DNA of 64,000 bases from Bacteroidia bacterium. GTDB taxonomy: Bacteria > Bacteroidota > Ignavibacteria > SZUA-365. The notes beneath the pieces were generated by a model, which was given only the letters and a program-made list of their open reading frames with translations, did no database searches and was not told the DNA's origin. The stretch is from assembly GCA_027493955.1 (NCBI GenBank), contig JAOSJT010000001.1, forward strand, positions 2,467,131-2,531,130, written 5' to 3'. Below are positions 50,896-60,216 of the stretch, in pieces; positions within the stretch are counted from its first letter, which is position 1, and each line of letters starts with the position of its first letter. Position numbers and translations under genes: made by a program.

Positions 50896-51486
50896 TCAGC
50901 CGATACCCAGTGCGCCTTCCACACCGGAGCGAATCATCATCACCGCGATACCGGCCATGAACAGAGACGCAACCTTCGCGAACGCCTGCGATCCCGCCTC
51001 ACCCATGATACGGATGATGAATTTGGAATTGAGCAGCACAAGGAGGACGATCAGCAGATTTGCGAGCAGCGCTCCGAGAGTCATGGGGATGCCCTGCGTG
51101 TCCACGAGAATCAGGATGGTGGTGAGCGCTGCGGGTCCCATCATCAGCGGTATACCGATGGGGACCACGCCGACCGTTGCTTTGGGTTTGCGCCGATCCT
51201 CCTGACTCTGCGATGTCGCCAGATCCTGTATGGAGAGGATAAGCAGCAGTACACCGCCACCGATGCGGAAATCGTGTGCGGTGATGCCCATGAATTCGAA
51301 GAGCGCGGTGCCCGTGAACAGAAAAACCACGGAGATGATCAGTGCCGTGAGTGCGGCGCTGTAAATGAGTTTGCGGAGTTCCTTGTCTGCCATCCCTTGC
51401 GTGAGGCCGAGGAAGAGCGGAACGAGACCCACCGTGTCCATGGCGACGAACAGCGGGATGAACGACTTTGCGAATGATTCGAGCAT
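50896..51486 (-). CDS. MarC/UPF0056 family integral membrane protein
   Basis: 196-aa inner-membrane protein with about six helices. Family landmarks are FIPLFVAMDTVGLVPLFL at the start, FRIGGGVLLLILSI in the middle and PIGIPLMMGPAALTT near helix 4. The start at 51486 (MLESFAKSF) aligns with other members; a longer in-frame ATG at 51525 has no better signal. MarC proteins were once linked to multiple antibiotic resistance, but this is not supported; the transported substrate is unknown. Flanked by the frameshifted gene and engB; no operon partner obvious. Confidence 0.85.
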   Translation of the reverse strand: MLESFAKSFIPLFVAMDTVGLVPLFLGLTQGMADKELRKLIYSAALTALIISVVFLFTGTALFEFMGITAHDFRIGGGVLLLILSIQDLATSQSQEDRRKPKATVGVVPIGIPLMMGPAALTTILILVDTQGIPMTLGALLANLLIVLLVLLNSKFIIRIMGEAGSQAFAKVASLFMAGIAVMMIRSGVEGALGIG

Positions 51487-51589
51487 GATCTGTTGTAACG
51501 GATAACGGAGTGAAGCAGGCTTCATCCAGGTGAGGCCGGCGCTATGACGAGGAGTCGATCAGCCGGCTTGTATGAAACGATGTTGCGGT

Positions 51590-52177
51590 CTAGTCCACAT
51601 TCCCCGCGGAATCGAAAATACGCTGCAAGAGCTCCTTTTTCCCCAGTCCCTTCAGACTTGACACGAGAAGGAGATCTCCCGTGTACCCGATCTCGCGCAT
51701 GGCGTTCAGGAGCAGCCGTGTCTGTTTCGAGCGCTCGGATTGGTTCAGCTTGTCCACCTTGGTCAATACAATTTGTACGGGAAGCACCCGTTCGATGAAC
51801 AAGCCGAGCACACTCGCGTCGGACGCCTGCAGCGGCAAACGTGAATCGATGAGTTGCAGGACCAGACCGAGAGGCCGCTGTTCCCCGAAATAGTTGGTAA
51901 TCAACTTTCCCCACTCGGCTCTGCTGGTATGGGACGCCTTTGCATACCCATAGCCCGGCAGATCCACGAAGCGGAGGGTATCACCGATGCGGAAAAAATT
52001 GATCTGCCGCGTTTTGCCGGGCGTGGCACTCACTTTCGCGAGTCCCTTCAGACCGGTCAGCAGGTTCAACAGCGAGGATTTCCCGACATTGGACCTGCCG
52101 ACGAACGCGAATTCCTTGCGATCCGGTGCGGGGAATTGCGACGGCGAGACGGCGCTGATTTCGAAAACTGCGTGCAT
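51590..52177 (-). CDS. engB: Ribosome-biogenesis GTPase EngB (YsxC/YihA)
   Basis: 195-aa small GTPase that helps late assembly of the 50S subunit. All G motifs are visible: G1 GRSNVGKSSLLN, the G2 threonine in VSATPGKTRQ, G3 DLPGYGYA, G4 TKVDKL and G5 SSLKG. Length matches the family, including the KELLQRIFD C-terminal end. It is read from just beyond the strong terminator that closes the ribosomal operon, so it likely has its own promoter in the 58-bp gap or is read through at low level. Confidence 0.95.
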   Translation of the reverse strand: MHAVFEISAVSPSQFPAPDRKEFAFVGRSNVGKSSLLNLLTGLKGLAKVSATPGKTRQINFFRIGDTLRFVDLPGYGYAKASHTSRAEWGKLITNYFGEQRPLGLVLQLIDSRLPLQASDASVLGLFIERVLPVQIVLTKVDKLNQSERSKQTRLLLNAMREIGYTGDLLLVSSLKGLGKKELLQRIFDSAGNVD

Positions 52178-52186
52178 GGGTGTGCC

Positions 52187-52217
52187 AAAAAAAACGCCGT
52201 GGCATTGCCACGGCGCT
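52187..52217 (-). terminator. Rho-independent terminator of ribosomal protein operon
   Basis: On the minus strand GCGCCGTGGC-AAT-GCCACGGCG is followed by T8. This strong stem sits 19 bp after the rplQ stop and before engB. Confidence 0.95.
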
Positions 52218-52235
52218 GCAATGGTTACGTGGCGG

Positions 52236-52880
52236 TCAGGCCTTGGGCTCCTCTTCGGAGGCTTCGGCTGCGGGGGTCTCTGTTTCCGGAGTTTCCGCGT
52301 TTGCGAGGTCGTCGGTTTGCGCGACAGCGGCGGCGTCTTCCACCTCTGCGACGGGTGCTTCCACCTCTTCTTGCGCGGCAGCGACAGGAGCGGCTGCAGC
52401 TTTTTCCTTGCGATCCTCAGCGGCTTTGCGACGCTGCAGTGCGGCCTTGGAGCGGGCGACGCGATCTTTGCGCTGTTTGGTGTCCTGCGCCTCGTTGTAA
52501 TCCACGAGTTCGATCACCGCCATTTCCGCGCCGTCGCCGAGGCGATTGCCGAGTTTCAGCACACGGGTATATCCGCCCTGACGTTTGCCGACTTTTTCCG
52601 CGATTTCGGAAAAGAGCAGGTTGAGCGCTTCCTTGTCGCGAATGAATTTCGCGATGATGCGGCGTGAATGGATATCCACGGGTTCGCCGCTTTTTTCGCG
52701 CATATAGGCGTCACGGGCACGCGTGATGAGCGGTTCAACGATGCGGCGGGTTTCCTTCGCTTTCGCTGCCGTCGTCTGAATGCGTTTGTGTTTGATCAGC
52801 GCAACGGAGAGCGCCGAGAGGAGAGCCTTGCGATGACTCGCCGACCTTGAAAGTTTCCGTCCAACTTTTGCGTGTCTCAT
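52236..52880 (-). CDS. rplQ: 50S ribosomal protein L17 with long C-terminal extension
   Basis: 214 aa, compared with about 120-130 in E. coli. The N-terminal core is typical ([20 protein letters not shown] and [19 protein letters not shown]-like region), and the [25 protein letters not shown] segment ends the conserved part. The last about 90 residues are Lys/Arg then Ala/Glu/Pro-rich and probably disordered ([20 protein letters not shown]). Extensions of this kind are known for several Bacteroidota L17 proteins. It is the last gene of the operon, 21 bp after rpoA, and just before a terminator. Confidence 0.95.
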   Translation of the reverse strand: MRHAKVGRKLSRSASHRKALLSALSVALIKHKRIQTTAAKAKETRRIVEPLITRARDAYMREKSGEPVDIHSRRIIAKFIRDKEALNLLFSEIAEKVGKRQGGYTRVLKLGNRLGDGAEMAVIELVDYNEAQDTKQRKDRVARSKAALQRRKAAEDRKEKAAAAPVAAAQEEVEAPVAEVEDAAAVAQTDDLANAETPETETPAAEASEEEPKA

Positions 52881-52901
52881 GATGATATTCTATTTCTTAG
52901 G

Positions 52902-53903
52902 TTACTCTTCTTCCTGGATCTCGCCAGCGTTCAGATATTTGTCGACGTCCATACCGAAATACAATCCGAACTCATCCACAATCGCGCCGAGTTCGGCGAG
53001 CGATTTACGTCCGAAATTGCGGAACTTGAGCATCTCCGCTTCGTCGCGACGGACGAGATCGGCGATGTTGCGAATGTTCGCGGCCTTCAGGCAATTGTGC
53101 GAGCGGACGGACAGTTCGAGGTCATCGACGGACGTGGTGAGAATCTTGCGAATGCGCATCACCTCGCCATCTTCCATGGAGAGCTCAATGTCCTCTTTCT
53201 TGCCGATATCGAAGCTGATGAACATTTCGATATGGTCAAGAAGAATTTTCGCGGCTTGCGACAGCGCGTTTTCGGGAGTGATGGAGCCGTCGGTTGTCAC
53301 TTCGAGCGTCAGTTTGTCGTAGTCCGTGCTTCCGCCCACACGCGTATTTTCGACGAGGACTTTTACGTTCTTGATCGGCGTGAAGATCGAATCGATAGTG
53401 ATCGTTCCGAGGGGTTGATCCGCCAGTTTATTTTCATCGGCGGGCACGTACCCTCTGCCGCGGCCGATGCGCAGTTCGATATCGAACGCAGCTTCCGGCC
53501 CGAGCGTGCAGATATACTGCTCGGGGTTCAACACCTGGAATTCGGGCGAGGCGGCCTGGATGTCGGCACCGGTAAACGTATGCGGCCCCTTGAGCGAAAT
53601 CATGATGCTGGAGGCCTTGGGATTCACCGCCTTGAAGCGAATTTCCTTCAGGTTAAGCACCATCTCCGACACATCCTCGACAACCCCGTGAATGGTGGAG
53701 AACTCATGCATCACGCCGTCGATCTTGATCGCGGTGATGGCAATGCCGCTGAGCGAGGAGAGCAGAACGCGGCGAAAGGAGTTACCGATCGTGATGCCGT
53801 ACCCCTTATCAAGCGGCTGAACAACGAACTTTCCGTAGGTTGCGGAATAGGTCGCCTCGTCAAGGACGATGCCCTCAGGCATTTGAATCATAGTCGTATT
53901 CAT
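52902..53903 (-). CDS. rpoA: RNA polymerase alpha subunit
   Basis: 333 aa. The N-terminal domain for assembly and beta/beta' contacts includes VVQPLDKGYGITIGNSFRRVLLSS-type residues near 30-50 and ends around residue 230. The C-terminal domain (about 250-320) has the helix-hairpin region ELSVRSHNCLKAANI and KFRNFGRKSLAELG used to bind UP elements and activators. The fold and size are standard. The usual neighbour rpsD (S4) is not between this gene and rpsK; only 112 bp of non-coding DNA separate them. Confidence 0.97.
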   Translation of the reverse strand: MNTTMIQMPEGIVLDEATYSATYGKFVVQPLDKGYGITIGNSFRRVLLSSLSGIAITAIKIDGVMHEFSTIHGVVEDVSEMVLNLKEIRFKAVNPKASSIMISLKGPHTFTGADIQAASPEFQVLNPEQYICTLGPEAAFDIELRIGRGRGYVPADENKLADQPLGTITIDSIFTPIKNVKVLVENTRVGGSTDYDKLTLEVTTDGSITPENALSQAAKILLDHIEMFISFDIGKKEDIELSMEDGEVMRIRKILTTSVDDLELSVRSHNCLKAANIRNIADLVRRDEAEMLKFRNFGRKSLAELGAIVDEFGLYFGMDVDKYLNAGEIQEEE

Positions 53904-54015
53904 CTGTGAAAATGTTCTCCTGTTAAAGGGTTCTGTGTCTGGTCACGGTCTGACAGTCTGACATCGGGTACACGACACGCGGCGGGCAAGGCTGCCGGGT
54001 CAGTTCGATGCTGCG

Positions 54016-54402
54016 TCAGACTCTTCTGCGCTTCGGCGGCCGACACCCGTTGTGCGGGATCGGTGTGACGTCACGGATCGCCATAATTTCCAGACCGGCG
54101 GTCTGCAGCGACCTGATAGCGGCTTCCCGACCTGAGCCGGGCCCCTTCACAAACACTTCAACTTTGCGAAGACCGAGATCATATGCTTCCTTGGCGGCGC
54201 CTTCCGCCGAGACCTGTGCGGCGAACGGAGTGTTCTTGCGGGAACCCTTGAATCCGTTCTTGCCGGCGGAGGACCATGAGATGGTATTTCCGTACACGTC
54301 CGTCAGCGTCACGAGAACGTTATTGAACGTGGCCTTGATATAGGCACGGCCCGTGGTGTCGACCTGGATCTTCTTCTTCGTCTTCTTTACGGCTTTTGCC
54401 AC
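54016..54402 (-). CDS. rpsK: 30S ribosomal protein S11
   Basis: 128 aa, platform protein of the small subunit near the mRNA exit. Landmarks are [52 protein letters not shown] and a KRRRV end. Follows rpsM by 33 bp. No anomalies. Confidence 0.97.
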   Translation of the reverse strand: MAKAVKKTKKKIQVDTTGRAYIKATFNNVLVTLTDVYGNTISWSSAGKNGFKGSRKNTPFAAQVSAEGAAKEAYDLGLRKVEVFVKGPGSGREAAIRSLQTAGLEIMAIRDVTPIPHNGCRPPKRRRV

Positions 54403-54435
54403 AGCGACTCCTGTATAAAACTCTTGTGTGCGAGA

Positions 54436-54816
54436 TTACTTCTTCGAAGGCGCCTTTTTCTTGCCGGCGACCGTTCTTCTGCGGCCCTTACGGGTGCGCG
54501 CGTTGGTTTTCGTCCGCTGGCCGCGTGCCGGCAGACCTTTTCTGTGGCGAAGACCACGGTAGCAGCCGATGTCCATCAGACGCTTGATGTTCATCTGCAT
54601 TTCGCTGCGCACCGCACCTTCGACCTTCATACCGCTGATGATGTTGCGGATCGCGTTGATTTCGTCTTCAGTCAGATCCTCGATCTTCTTGTCGTGCGGT
54701 ATTCCCGTTTCATCGAGAATACTTTTCGCGGTCGAACGCCCGATGCCGTAGATGTAGGTCAAGGCGATGACGGCATGTTTCGCTCTTGGTAAATCGACTC
54801 CAGCTATGCGTGCCAA
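54436..54816 (-). CDS. rpsM: 30S ribosomal protein S13
   Basis: 126 aa, head protein of the small subunit contacting L5 and the P-site tRNA. Visible features are [50 protein letters not shown] and a lysine-rich end ([18 protein letters not shown]). The start lies 45 bp after rpmJ, and rpsK follows. Confidence 0.97.
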   Translation of the reverse strand: MARIAGVDLPRAKHAVIALTYIYGIGRSTAKSILDETGIPHDKKIEDLTEDEINAIRNIISGMKVEGAVRSEMQMNIKRLMDIGCYRGLRHRKGLPARGQRTKTNARTRKGRRRTVAGKKKAPSKK

Positions 54817-54861
54817 CTGTAACTCCTTGCAGCTCTTTGGTGAGTTCTGGATACCAACGGA

Positions 54862-54975
54862 TTAACCCTGGCGTTGCTTGTGCTTGGGATTCGTACAAAT
54901 GACCCGTACCACGCCTTTGCGGCGGATCACTTTGCACTTGTCACACATTTTCTTCACAGACGCACGGACTTTCAT
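54862..54975 (-). CDS. rpmJ: 50S ribosomal protein L36
   Basis: 37-aa protein read by direct translation of the minus strand: [19 protein letters not shown], then [18 protein letters not shown]. The zinc-binding pattern CDKC...C...H is complete, so this is the C+ form. It is the expected gene between infA and rpsM, too short for most open-frame filters. Confidence 0.96.
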   Translation of the reverse strand: MKVRASVKKMCDKCKVIRRKGVVRVICTNPKHKQRQG

Positions 54976-54993
54976 GATATCTCCGTAAAAAAA

Positions 54994-55212
54994 CTATTTG
55001 TATCTATACGTAATTCTGCCTTTGGTCAGGTCGTACGGCGAGAGTTCCACCGTCACTTTGTCGCCCTGCAGGATGCGGATAAAATGCATGCGCATTTTTC
55101 CGGATACGTGGGCCAGCACTTCGTGCCCGTTTTCGAGGCGTACTCTGAACATCGCGTTCGGAAGGGTTTCCGTTATCACGCCGTCTACTGTAATGGAGCC
55201 CTGTTTAGCCAT
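54994..55212 (-). CDS. infA: Translation initiation factor IF-1
   Basis: 72 aa from [13 protein letters not shown] (start 55212; upstream in-frame ATG at 55224 would overlap map further). The OB fold is intact with [44 protein letters not shown] and [10 protein letters not shown]. It binds the 30S A site during initiation. It overlaps map by 8 bp and precedes rpmJ by 18 bp. Confidence 0.96.
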   Translation of the reverse strand: MAKQGSITVDGVITETLPNAMFRVRLENGHEVLAHVSGKMRMHFIRILQGDKVTVELSPYDLTKGRITYRYK

Positions 55213-55990
55213 CGCGTCGTTCAAAGTGATTGGTGAGCAAAACCGGTCCTTCCTTAGAAATGTACACTGTATGTTCGAAGTGCGCGGATGCGGAGCCGTC
55301 CTTTGTCAGTACCGTCCATCCATTTTTTGCGATGCGTACCTTGAAGCTTCCGTAGTTGACCATCGGTTCGATCGCGAGCGTCATTCCAGCTTCCAGCCTG
55401 GGGCCGGTGCCGGCCTTTCCGAAATTCGGTACAGCCGGTTCTTCGTGCAGCCGCCGCCCGATTCCATGCCCGACGAGGTCTCGTACGACGGAAAAGCCGT
55501 TGGTTTCGACATGCTCCTGAATCGCTGCGGAAATATCGTACAGGTGGTTGCCGGGCACCGCCTTGTCTATTCCGAGGAACAGCGCTTCGCGGGTGACGTC
55601 CATCAGTCGCTGCCGTTCAGGATCCACGGTTCCGACGGGAAGCGTGATCGCTCCGTCGCCGAAAAATCCGTTTTTCTCCGCTCCGACATCTATCGAGATG
55701 ATCTGTCCATTTTTCAGGGCCTGAGGTCCGGGGATACCGTGCACCACTTCGTCGTCGATAGAGACGCAGAGCGTCGCGGGAAATGGCGGAATGGTTTTGC
55801 TGCCGGAACTGTAGCCCTTGAATGCAGGGCGGGCGTTGCAGGAGCGAATGAAGTCTTCCGCCATGGTGTCAAGCTCGGATACCAGAGTACCTTCCTTGAC
55901 GAGGGGCATGAGCAGGCGATGAACATCGGACACGATTGCGTTGCTTTCACGCATCAGCTCGATATCTGCCTCGGTTTTCCTTTCGATCAT
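55205..55990 (-). CDS. map: Methionine aminopeptidase, type I
   Basis: 261-aa dinuclear metalloprotease removing N-terminal methionine from nascent proteins. The five metal ligands of the family are visible in context: [17 protein letters not shown] (two Asp), [12 protein letters not shown] (His), [10 protein letters not shown] (Glu) and [11 protein letters not shown] (Glu). The His in [17 protein letters not shown] is the substrate-side His. Short type Ia form without an N-terminal zinc extension. Lies between secY and infA, the usual Bacteroidota arrangement. Confidence 0.96.
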   Translation of the reverse strand: MIERKTEADIELMRESNAIVSDVHRLLMPLVKEGTLVSELDTMAEDFIRSCNARPAFKGYSSGSKTIPPFPATLCVSIDDEVVHGIPGPQALKNGQIISIDVGAEKNGFFGDGAITLPVGTVDPERQRLMDVTREALFLGIDKAVPGNHLYDISAAIQEHVETNGFSVVRDLVGHGIGRRLHEEPAVPNFGKAGTGPRLEAGMTLAIEPMVNYGSFKVRIAKNGWTVLTKDGSASAHFEHTVYISKEGPVLLTNHFERRDG

Positions 55991-56005
55991 GCCCGGTTCA
56001 GTGTC

Positions 56006-57346
56006 CTAACCGCGTCCGATTCGTCCGCGGATTTTGCCGCTCTTCATGAAGCCGTCGTAATGACGCATGAGGAGGTGGCTTTCAATTTGCTGCAGCGTGT
56101 CGAGCGCAACGCCTACGATGATCAGCAGACTGGTACCGCCGAAGAACTGCGCGAATTCCGGCGTGACATTTAATTTCATCATGAAGGTCGGGAGCACGGC
56201 GATGATAGCGAGAAAAATCGAACCAGGAAGCGTGATCTTGGTCAAGATGTTCTCGATGTAATCGCGGGTGTGCGTTCCCGGACGAATGCCGGGAATAAAG
56301 CCGCCCTGACGTTTCATGTTGTCGGCTACGTCCTGCGGATTAAAGGAGATCGCCGTGTAGAAGTACGTGAAGAAGATGATCATGATGCCGTAAATCGTCG
56401 CGTAAAAGAACGAGTCGAAGCGGAACCAGACGGCAAGCGTCTGCATGAACTCGTTCTCCGGGAAGAACATCGTGATCGTTTCCGGCACAAACATAATTGA
56501 TTGCGCGAAAATGATGGGCATGACGCCGGCGGTATTCACGCGCAGAGGAATGTACTGCGTCACGCCTCCGTAGACCTTGCGACCCACGACTCGTTTTGCA
56601 TACTGCACGGGTATTCGCCGCGTCCCCTGGGTCACCATGACCACTGCTCCGGTGATGACCACCATGAGGCCAATAATGATGATGGTGATGATGATGTTCG
56701 TTCCTCCCGTGAACTCGCTTAGCAGCGATTGCGGAAGACGCGCAACAATACCGACAAAGATGATAAGGGAAATACCGTTCCCGATACCCCTCTCGGTGAT
56801 TTGTTCACCGATCCACATCATGAGCATGGTCGCCGCGGCGATGATCAACATCGTCGTGAGCGCGAAGAAAAGCCCCTGTACCTCGGGCGGAACGACGGGC
56901 GCGCCACCGGGTGTCGTGAGGTTTTGCAAGCGCACACTCACGCCCCACCCCTGCAAGGCGGCGATGAAGATCGTCCCATAACGGGTGTACTGGTTGATTT
57001 TCTTCCGTCCTTCTTCGCCGCCTTCCTTCTGCAGCTTCTGGAAGTACGGCACTACCGCTCCGAGCAGCTGAAGAATAATCGAAGCTGTGATGTACGGCAT
57101 GATGCCGAGCGAGAAGATCGCGGCGTTACTGAAGGCACCGCCGACGAAAAGGTCAAACAGTCCAAACAGACCGCCGGAGCCCGTCTGTGAACTGAGATAA
57201 TCCGCCAGCAGGGACGCATTGACGCCCGGTAGCGTGACGTGTGAGCCGAAGCGCACAATCACGAGCATGACAAGGGTGAACAGGATCCGCTCCCGCAGCT
57301 CCTGGATCTTGAACATATTGCGAATACTTTCGCCGAACCCAGCCAT
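56006..57346 (-). CDS. secY: SecY protein translocase subunit
   Basis: 446-aa inner-membrane channel of the Sec translocon with ten predicted helices. The N-terminus is RNMFKIQELRERILFTLVMLVIVRFGSHVTLPGV, and conserved segments include GIMPYITASIILQLL (helix 2b region), the IGEQITERGIGNGISLIIF loop and the QGTRRIPVQYAKR cytoplasmic loop contacting SecA/ribosome. Length is standard. It follows rplO by 14 bp. All secreted, lipoprotein and T9SS-destined proteins in this window would pass through it. Confidence 0.97.
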   Translation of the reverse strand: MAGFGESIRNMFKIQELRERILFTLVMLVIVRFGSHVTLPGVNASLLADYLSSQTGSGGLFGLFDLFVGGAFSNAAIFSLGIMPYITASIILQLLGAVVPYFQKLQKEGGEEGRKKINQYTRYGTIFIAALQGWGVSVRLQNLTTPGGAPVVPPEVQGLFFALTTMLIIAAATMLMMWIGEQITERGIGNGISLIIFVGIVARLPQSLLSEFTGGTNIIITIIIIGLMVVITGAVVMVTQGTRRIPVQYAKRVVGRKVYGGVTQYIPLRVNTAGVMPIIFAQSIMFVPETITMFFPENEFMQTLAVWFRFDSFFYATIYGIMIIFFTYFYTAISFNPQDVADNMKRQGGFIPGIRPGTHTRDYIENILTKITLPGSIFLAIIAVLPTFMMKLNVTPEFAQFFGGTSLLIIVGVALDTLQQIESHLLMRHYDGFMKSGKIRGRIGRG

Positions 57347-57360
57347 TATATACCTGTGTG

Positions 57361-57828
57361 TTACGCTGAAACTGTGGTGACTGTACCGCCTGCCGCCTCA
57401 ATTTTCTCCTTGGCGGTAGCGCTGAAGGCGTGTGCGGAGATTTCGAGCTTGCTGCTGATCTCGCCGTTGCCCAGGATCTTTACCAGAGAGCGGCGCTTGG
57501 ACACGACACCCACGTTGTACAACACGTCCGGATTGATGATACCGTCGGTAACGACTCCGTTTTCAACGAGTTCCTGGAGACGCGACACATTGATTCCGAG
57601 GTATTCGACGCGGTTGTGATTCGTAAAACCGAATTTCGGCAGACGGCGCTGCAGCGGCATCTGTCCGCCTTCGAAGCCCAATTTGCGCTTGGCGCCCGAG
57701 CGGGACTGCGCACCTTTGTGTCCGCGTGTCGAGGTGCCGCCGTGACCGCTGCCCTGGCCGCGCCCGATGCGTTTGGGTTTCTTTCTCGAACCTTCCGCGG
57801 GTCGGAGATTTCCTAAATGATTCGTCAT
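57361..57828 (-). CDS. rplO: 50S ribosomal protein L15
   Basis: 155 aa. N-terminal features are LGNLRPAEGSRKKPKRIGRGQGSGHGGTS, the Gly/Lys-rich region that penetrates the 23S core. The C-terminal part holds RRLPKFGFTN and the LEISAHAFSATAKEKIEAAGG end. Between rpmD and secY as expected. Confidence 0.97.
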   Translation of the reverse strand: MTNHLGNLRPAEGSRKKPKRIGRGQGSGHGGTSTRGHKGAQSRSGAKRKLGFEGGQMPLQRRLPKFGFTNHNRVEYLGINVSRLQELVENGVVTDGIINPDVLYNVGVVSKRRSLVKILGNGEISSKLEISAHAFSATAKEKIEAAGGTVTTVSA

Positions 57829-57860
57829 TGTATTATCCTGCTATCGTTTTCTCGTCCGTC

Positions 57861-58046
57861 TCAGCCTTCCACTTCCTCGACCGATACGAGGTGGGAGACC
57901 TTGCGAATCATACCCCTGATTTGCGGGGTATCCGTGTGGATGACAACATTATTCGGCCGACCGAGTCCGAGCGCTTCAATCGTGCGCTTCTGATTTTCGA
58001 GTCTGCCGATGACGCTGCGCGTCTGTGTAATTTTGAGCTTCGCCAT
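57861..58046 (-). CDS. rpmD: 50S ribosomal protein L30
   Basis: 61 aa from [20 protein letters not shown]; an in-frame ATG four codons earlier lacks homology. The small two-helix fold is complete ([36 protein letters not shown]). Not every Bacteroidota genome keeps it intact, but here it is complete. Confidence 0.95.
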   Translation of the reverse strand: MAKLKITQTRSVIGRLENQKRTIEALGLGRPNNVVIHTDTPQIRGMIRKVSHLVSVEEVEG

Positions 58047-58061
58047 TTTTCTTTCCACCCT

Positions 58062-58580
58062 TTACTTGCTGACCTGGGTCGTGAACACGTCCTTCACCGT
58101 CACGTTACGCCTGGCCGCAACCGAACGCGCATCGACGAGGCGTTCAAGCGCGTCCATCGTCGCTTTGACGACGTTATGCTGATTGGACGTACCGAGAGAT
58201 TTCGTCAGCACGTCGAGGACGCCGGCGCTTTCGAGTACTGCGCGCACTCCCCCGCCTGCAATGAGACCGGTACCTTGCGATGCCGGTTTGAGAATGACCC
58301 TGCCTGCACCGTAGCGGCCGATGACCGGATGCGGGATGGTGCCTTTGATGATCGGGATGCGGATGACGCGTTTGCGCGCATCTTCCACACCCTTCGAAAT
58401 CGCGTCGGTCACTTCATTTGCTTTGCCGAGACCGATGCCGACATGCCCGTTGCCGTCGCCTACCACGACGATGGCGTTGAAACTGAAGCGACGACCGCCT
58501 TTTACGACCTTCGCAACTCGTTTGATCTGGACGAGTCGCTCCTTCAGTTCGAGCTCGCTTGCTTTAACTACGGTAGCCAA
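58062..58580 (-). CDS. rpsE: 30S ribosomal protein S5
   Basis: 172 aa. The dsRBD-like N-terminal half carries [22 protein letters not shown], with the [19 protein letters not shown] stretch. The C-terminal S5 domain has [23 protein letters not shown] and [14 protein letters not shown]5 is important for decoding fidelity. Sits between rplR and rpmD, no overlap problems. Confidence 0.97.
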   Translation of the reverse strand: MATVVKASELELKERLVQIKRVAKVVKGGRRFSFNAIVVVGDGNGHVGIGLGKANEVTDAISKGVEDARKRVIRIPIIKGTIPHPVIGRYGAGRVILKPASQGTGLIAGGGVRAVLESAGVLDVLTKSLGTSNQHNVVKATMDALERLVDARSVAARRNVTVKDVFTTQVSK

Positions 58581-58608
58581 GTATCACTCCTTAAAAATTC
58601 CGTCCAGA

Positions 58609-58983
58609 TTACAATTGGAGACCTGCTTCACGAGCGCCGTCGGCAACCGCCTTGACGCGACCGTGATACAGGTATCCGTTGCGGTCGAACACCACATTGG
58701 TGATGTTCTTTGATTGTGCGAGCTTTGCGATTTCCTTTCCGACAAGCTGTGCGGCCGACACTTTCCCTTTCTGGTTTTTCAATTCCTCCACGACCGCTTC
58801 GGTCTTGGTGGAGACAGTGCCGAGGGAAACACCGCGAGAATCGTCAAAGAGCTGCGCGTACATATGCTTGAGGCTGCGGTACACGGTAAGCCGCGGGCGA
58901 TCGGGGGTACCGACCACTTTCTTGCGAATGCGGATTTTGCGCTTTTCGCGTTCCGTGTACTTTTTCACTTTACGAATGGACAT
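58609..58983 (-). CDS. rplR: 50S ribosomal protein L18
   Basis: 124 aa, binds 5S rRNA. Landmarks are RIRKKVVGTPDRPRLTVYRS, KHMYAQLFDDSRGVSLG, AQLVGKEIAKLAQSK and FDRNGYLYHGRVKAVADGAR. Start ATG at 58983, with rplF 33 bp upstream. No irregularity. Confidence 0.97.
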   Translation of the reverse strand: MSIRKVKKYTEREKRKIRIRKKVVGTPDRPRLTVYRSLKHMYAQLFDDSRGVSLGTVSTKTEAVVEELKNQKGKVSAAQLVGKEIAKLAQSKNITNVVFDRNGYLYHGRVKAVADGAREAGLQL

Positions 58984-59016
58984 GATATTCTATGCTCCAG
59001 TATCGATACTTCTCAA

Positions 59017-59556
59017 TTACGATTTCGCGGTTTTACCGGCCTTACGACGAATCTGCTCGCCGGCGTATTTGATGCCCTTGCCTTTGTACGGTTCGGGCGG
59101 GCGGATGGCGCGAATTTTCGCGGTCACCTGACCGACGAGCTGTTTGTCGATGCCTGTGACGGTCATCGCCGTATTCGACTCAACGGTAAACGTGATTCCC
59201 GCAGGCGGGATAAACGCGACCTGATGCGAATAGCCCATGGACATCAACAGCTTGGTCCCGAGCATTTCAAATTTGTAACCCACGCCGACCAATTCGAGCT
59301 TCCGGGTGTATCCGTCAACGACGCCGACAACCATATTCTGGATGTTCGCGCGCGTGGTGCCATGCAGCGACCGGTGGGTTTTCAGGTCGGAAGGACGCGT
59401 AACGGTAACCTGGCCATCTTCGATGGCGACGGTAACCTCGTTGGACACGGGGCGCTTCAGCTCACCTTTGGGGCCTTTGACCGTAACGATGCCATCCATG
59501 AGCGTCACGCTCACGCCGGAGGGAATCACAATGGGGTTTTTACCAACTCTAGACAC
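59017..59556 (-). CDS. rplF: 50S ribosomal protein L6
   Basis: 179 aa with two tandem L6 domains. The first begins RVGKNPIVIPSGVSVTL and TVKGPKGELKRPVS. The second includes GYSHQVAFIPPAGITFTVES and GQVTAKIRAIRPPEPYKGKGIKYA, the conserved C-terminal signature near the sarcin-ricin loop. rpsH lies upstream by 24 bp. Confidence 0.97.
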   Translation of the reverse strand: MSRVGKNPIVIPSGVSVTLMDGIVTVKGPKGELKRPVSNEVTVAIEDGQVTVTRPSDLKTHRSLHGTTRANIQNMVVGVVDGYTRKLELVGVGYKFEMLGTKLLMSMGYSHQVAFIPPAGITFTVESNTAMTVTGIDKQLVGQVTAKIRAIRPPEPYKGKGIKYAGEQIRRKAGKTAKS

Positions 59557-59580
59557 GGTTCAACTCCTTCTCGATGATGC

Positions 59581-59970
59581 TTACCAGATTCTGCAAAGAA
59601 CTTCCCCACCCACGTTTTCCGCTCGCGCCTGTGCGTCGGTCAACAGCCCTTTCGGGGTGGAGACGATGGTGATACCCAACCCGTTGAGCGTGCGGGGCAC
59701 CTCGTGAGAGCCGGCGTATTTGCGCAGACCCGGAGAACTGATGCGCTCGAGACCTTCGATGACGGACTTCCCGCCCTTGTATTTCAGGTAAATGCGTATC
59801 GTGCCCTGCACGGTATCGTTGAGTATCGAGAAGCCGTTGATGTACCCCTGATGGTAGAGTATTTCCGTCAGCCCGACCTTCATGTTCGATGCGGGGATTT
59901 CGACCTGCTTGTGATTCGCGCGAATGCTGTTACGGATGCGCGTCAAAAAATCTGCGATTGGATCTGTCAT
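59581..59970 (-). CDS. rpsH: 30S ribosomal protein S8
   Basis: 129 aa, binds the central domain of 16S rRNA and represses the spc operon in E. coli. Landmarks are DPIADFLTRIRNSIRANHK, the LRKYAGSHEVPRTLNGLGI loop and STPKGLLTDAQARAENVGGE near the end. Size standard. Confidence 0.97.
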   Translation of the reverse strand: MTDPIADFLTRIRNSIRANHKQVEIPASNMKVGLTEILYHQGYINGFSILNDTVQGTIRIYLKYKGGKSVIEGLERISSPGLRKYAGSHEVPRTLNGLGITIVSTPKGLLTDAQARAENVGGEVLCRIW

Positions 59971-60004
59971 GATGAATTCTATCGTTTATCCGTCGTGAAT
60001 ACTC

Positions 60005-60190
60005 TTACCAACTGGCCTTGCGGACGCCGGGGATCTTACCTTCGAGGGCGAGGTCGCGGAAACAGAGACGGCAGAGGCCGAAGCGGCGGTAGTACGCGCG
60101 GGCACGGCCGCATTGCTTGCAGCGATTATATGCCCTGACGGCGAATTTCTGCTTTTTATTGGACTTGACAATCAGAGACGTACGAGCCAC
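60005..60190 (-). CDS. rpsN: 30S ribosomal protein S14, zinc type
   Basis: 61-aa short S14. [20 protein letters not shown] gives the CxxC-x12-CxxC zinc site, and [17 protein letters not shown] ends the protein. The N-terminus is [16 protein letters not shown]. This is the C+ (type Z) form, the common choice in this superphylum, versus the 89-101-aa zinc-free form of E. coli. Placed between rplE and rpsH as expected. Confidence 0.96.
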   Translation of the reverse strand: MARTSLIVKSNKKQKFAVRAYNRCKQCGRARAYYRRFGLCRLCFRDLALEGKIPGVRKASW

Positions 60191-60216
60191 GGTGTATCCT
60201 CTTCTTCGTTAATCGT

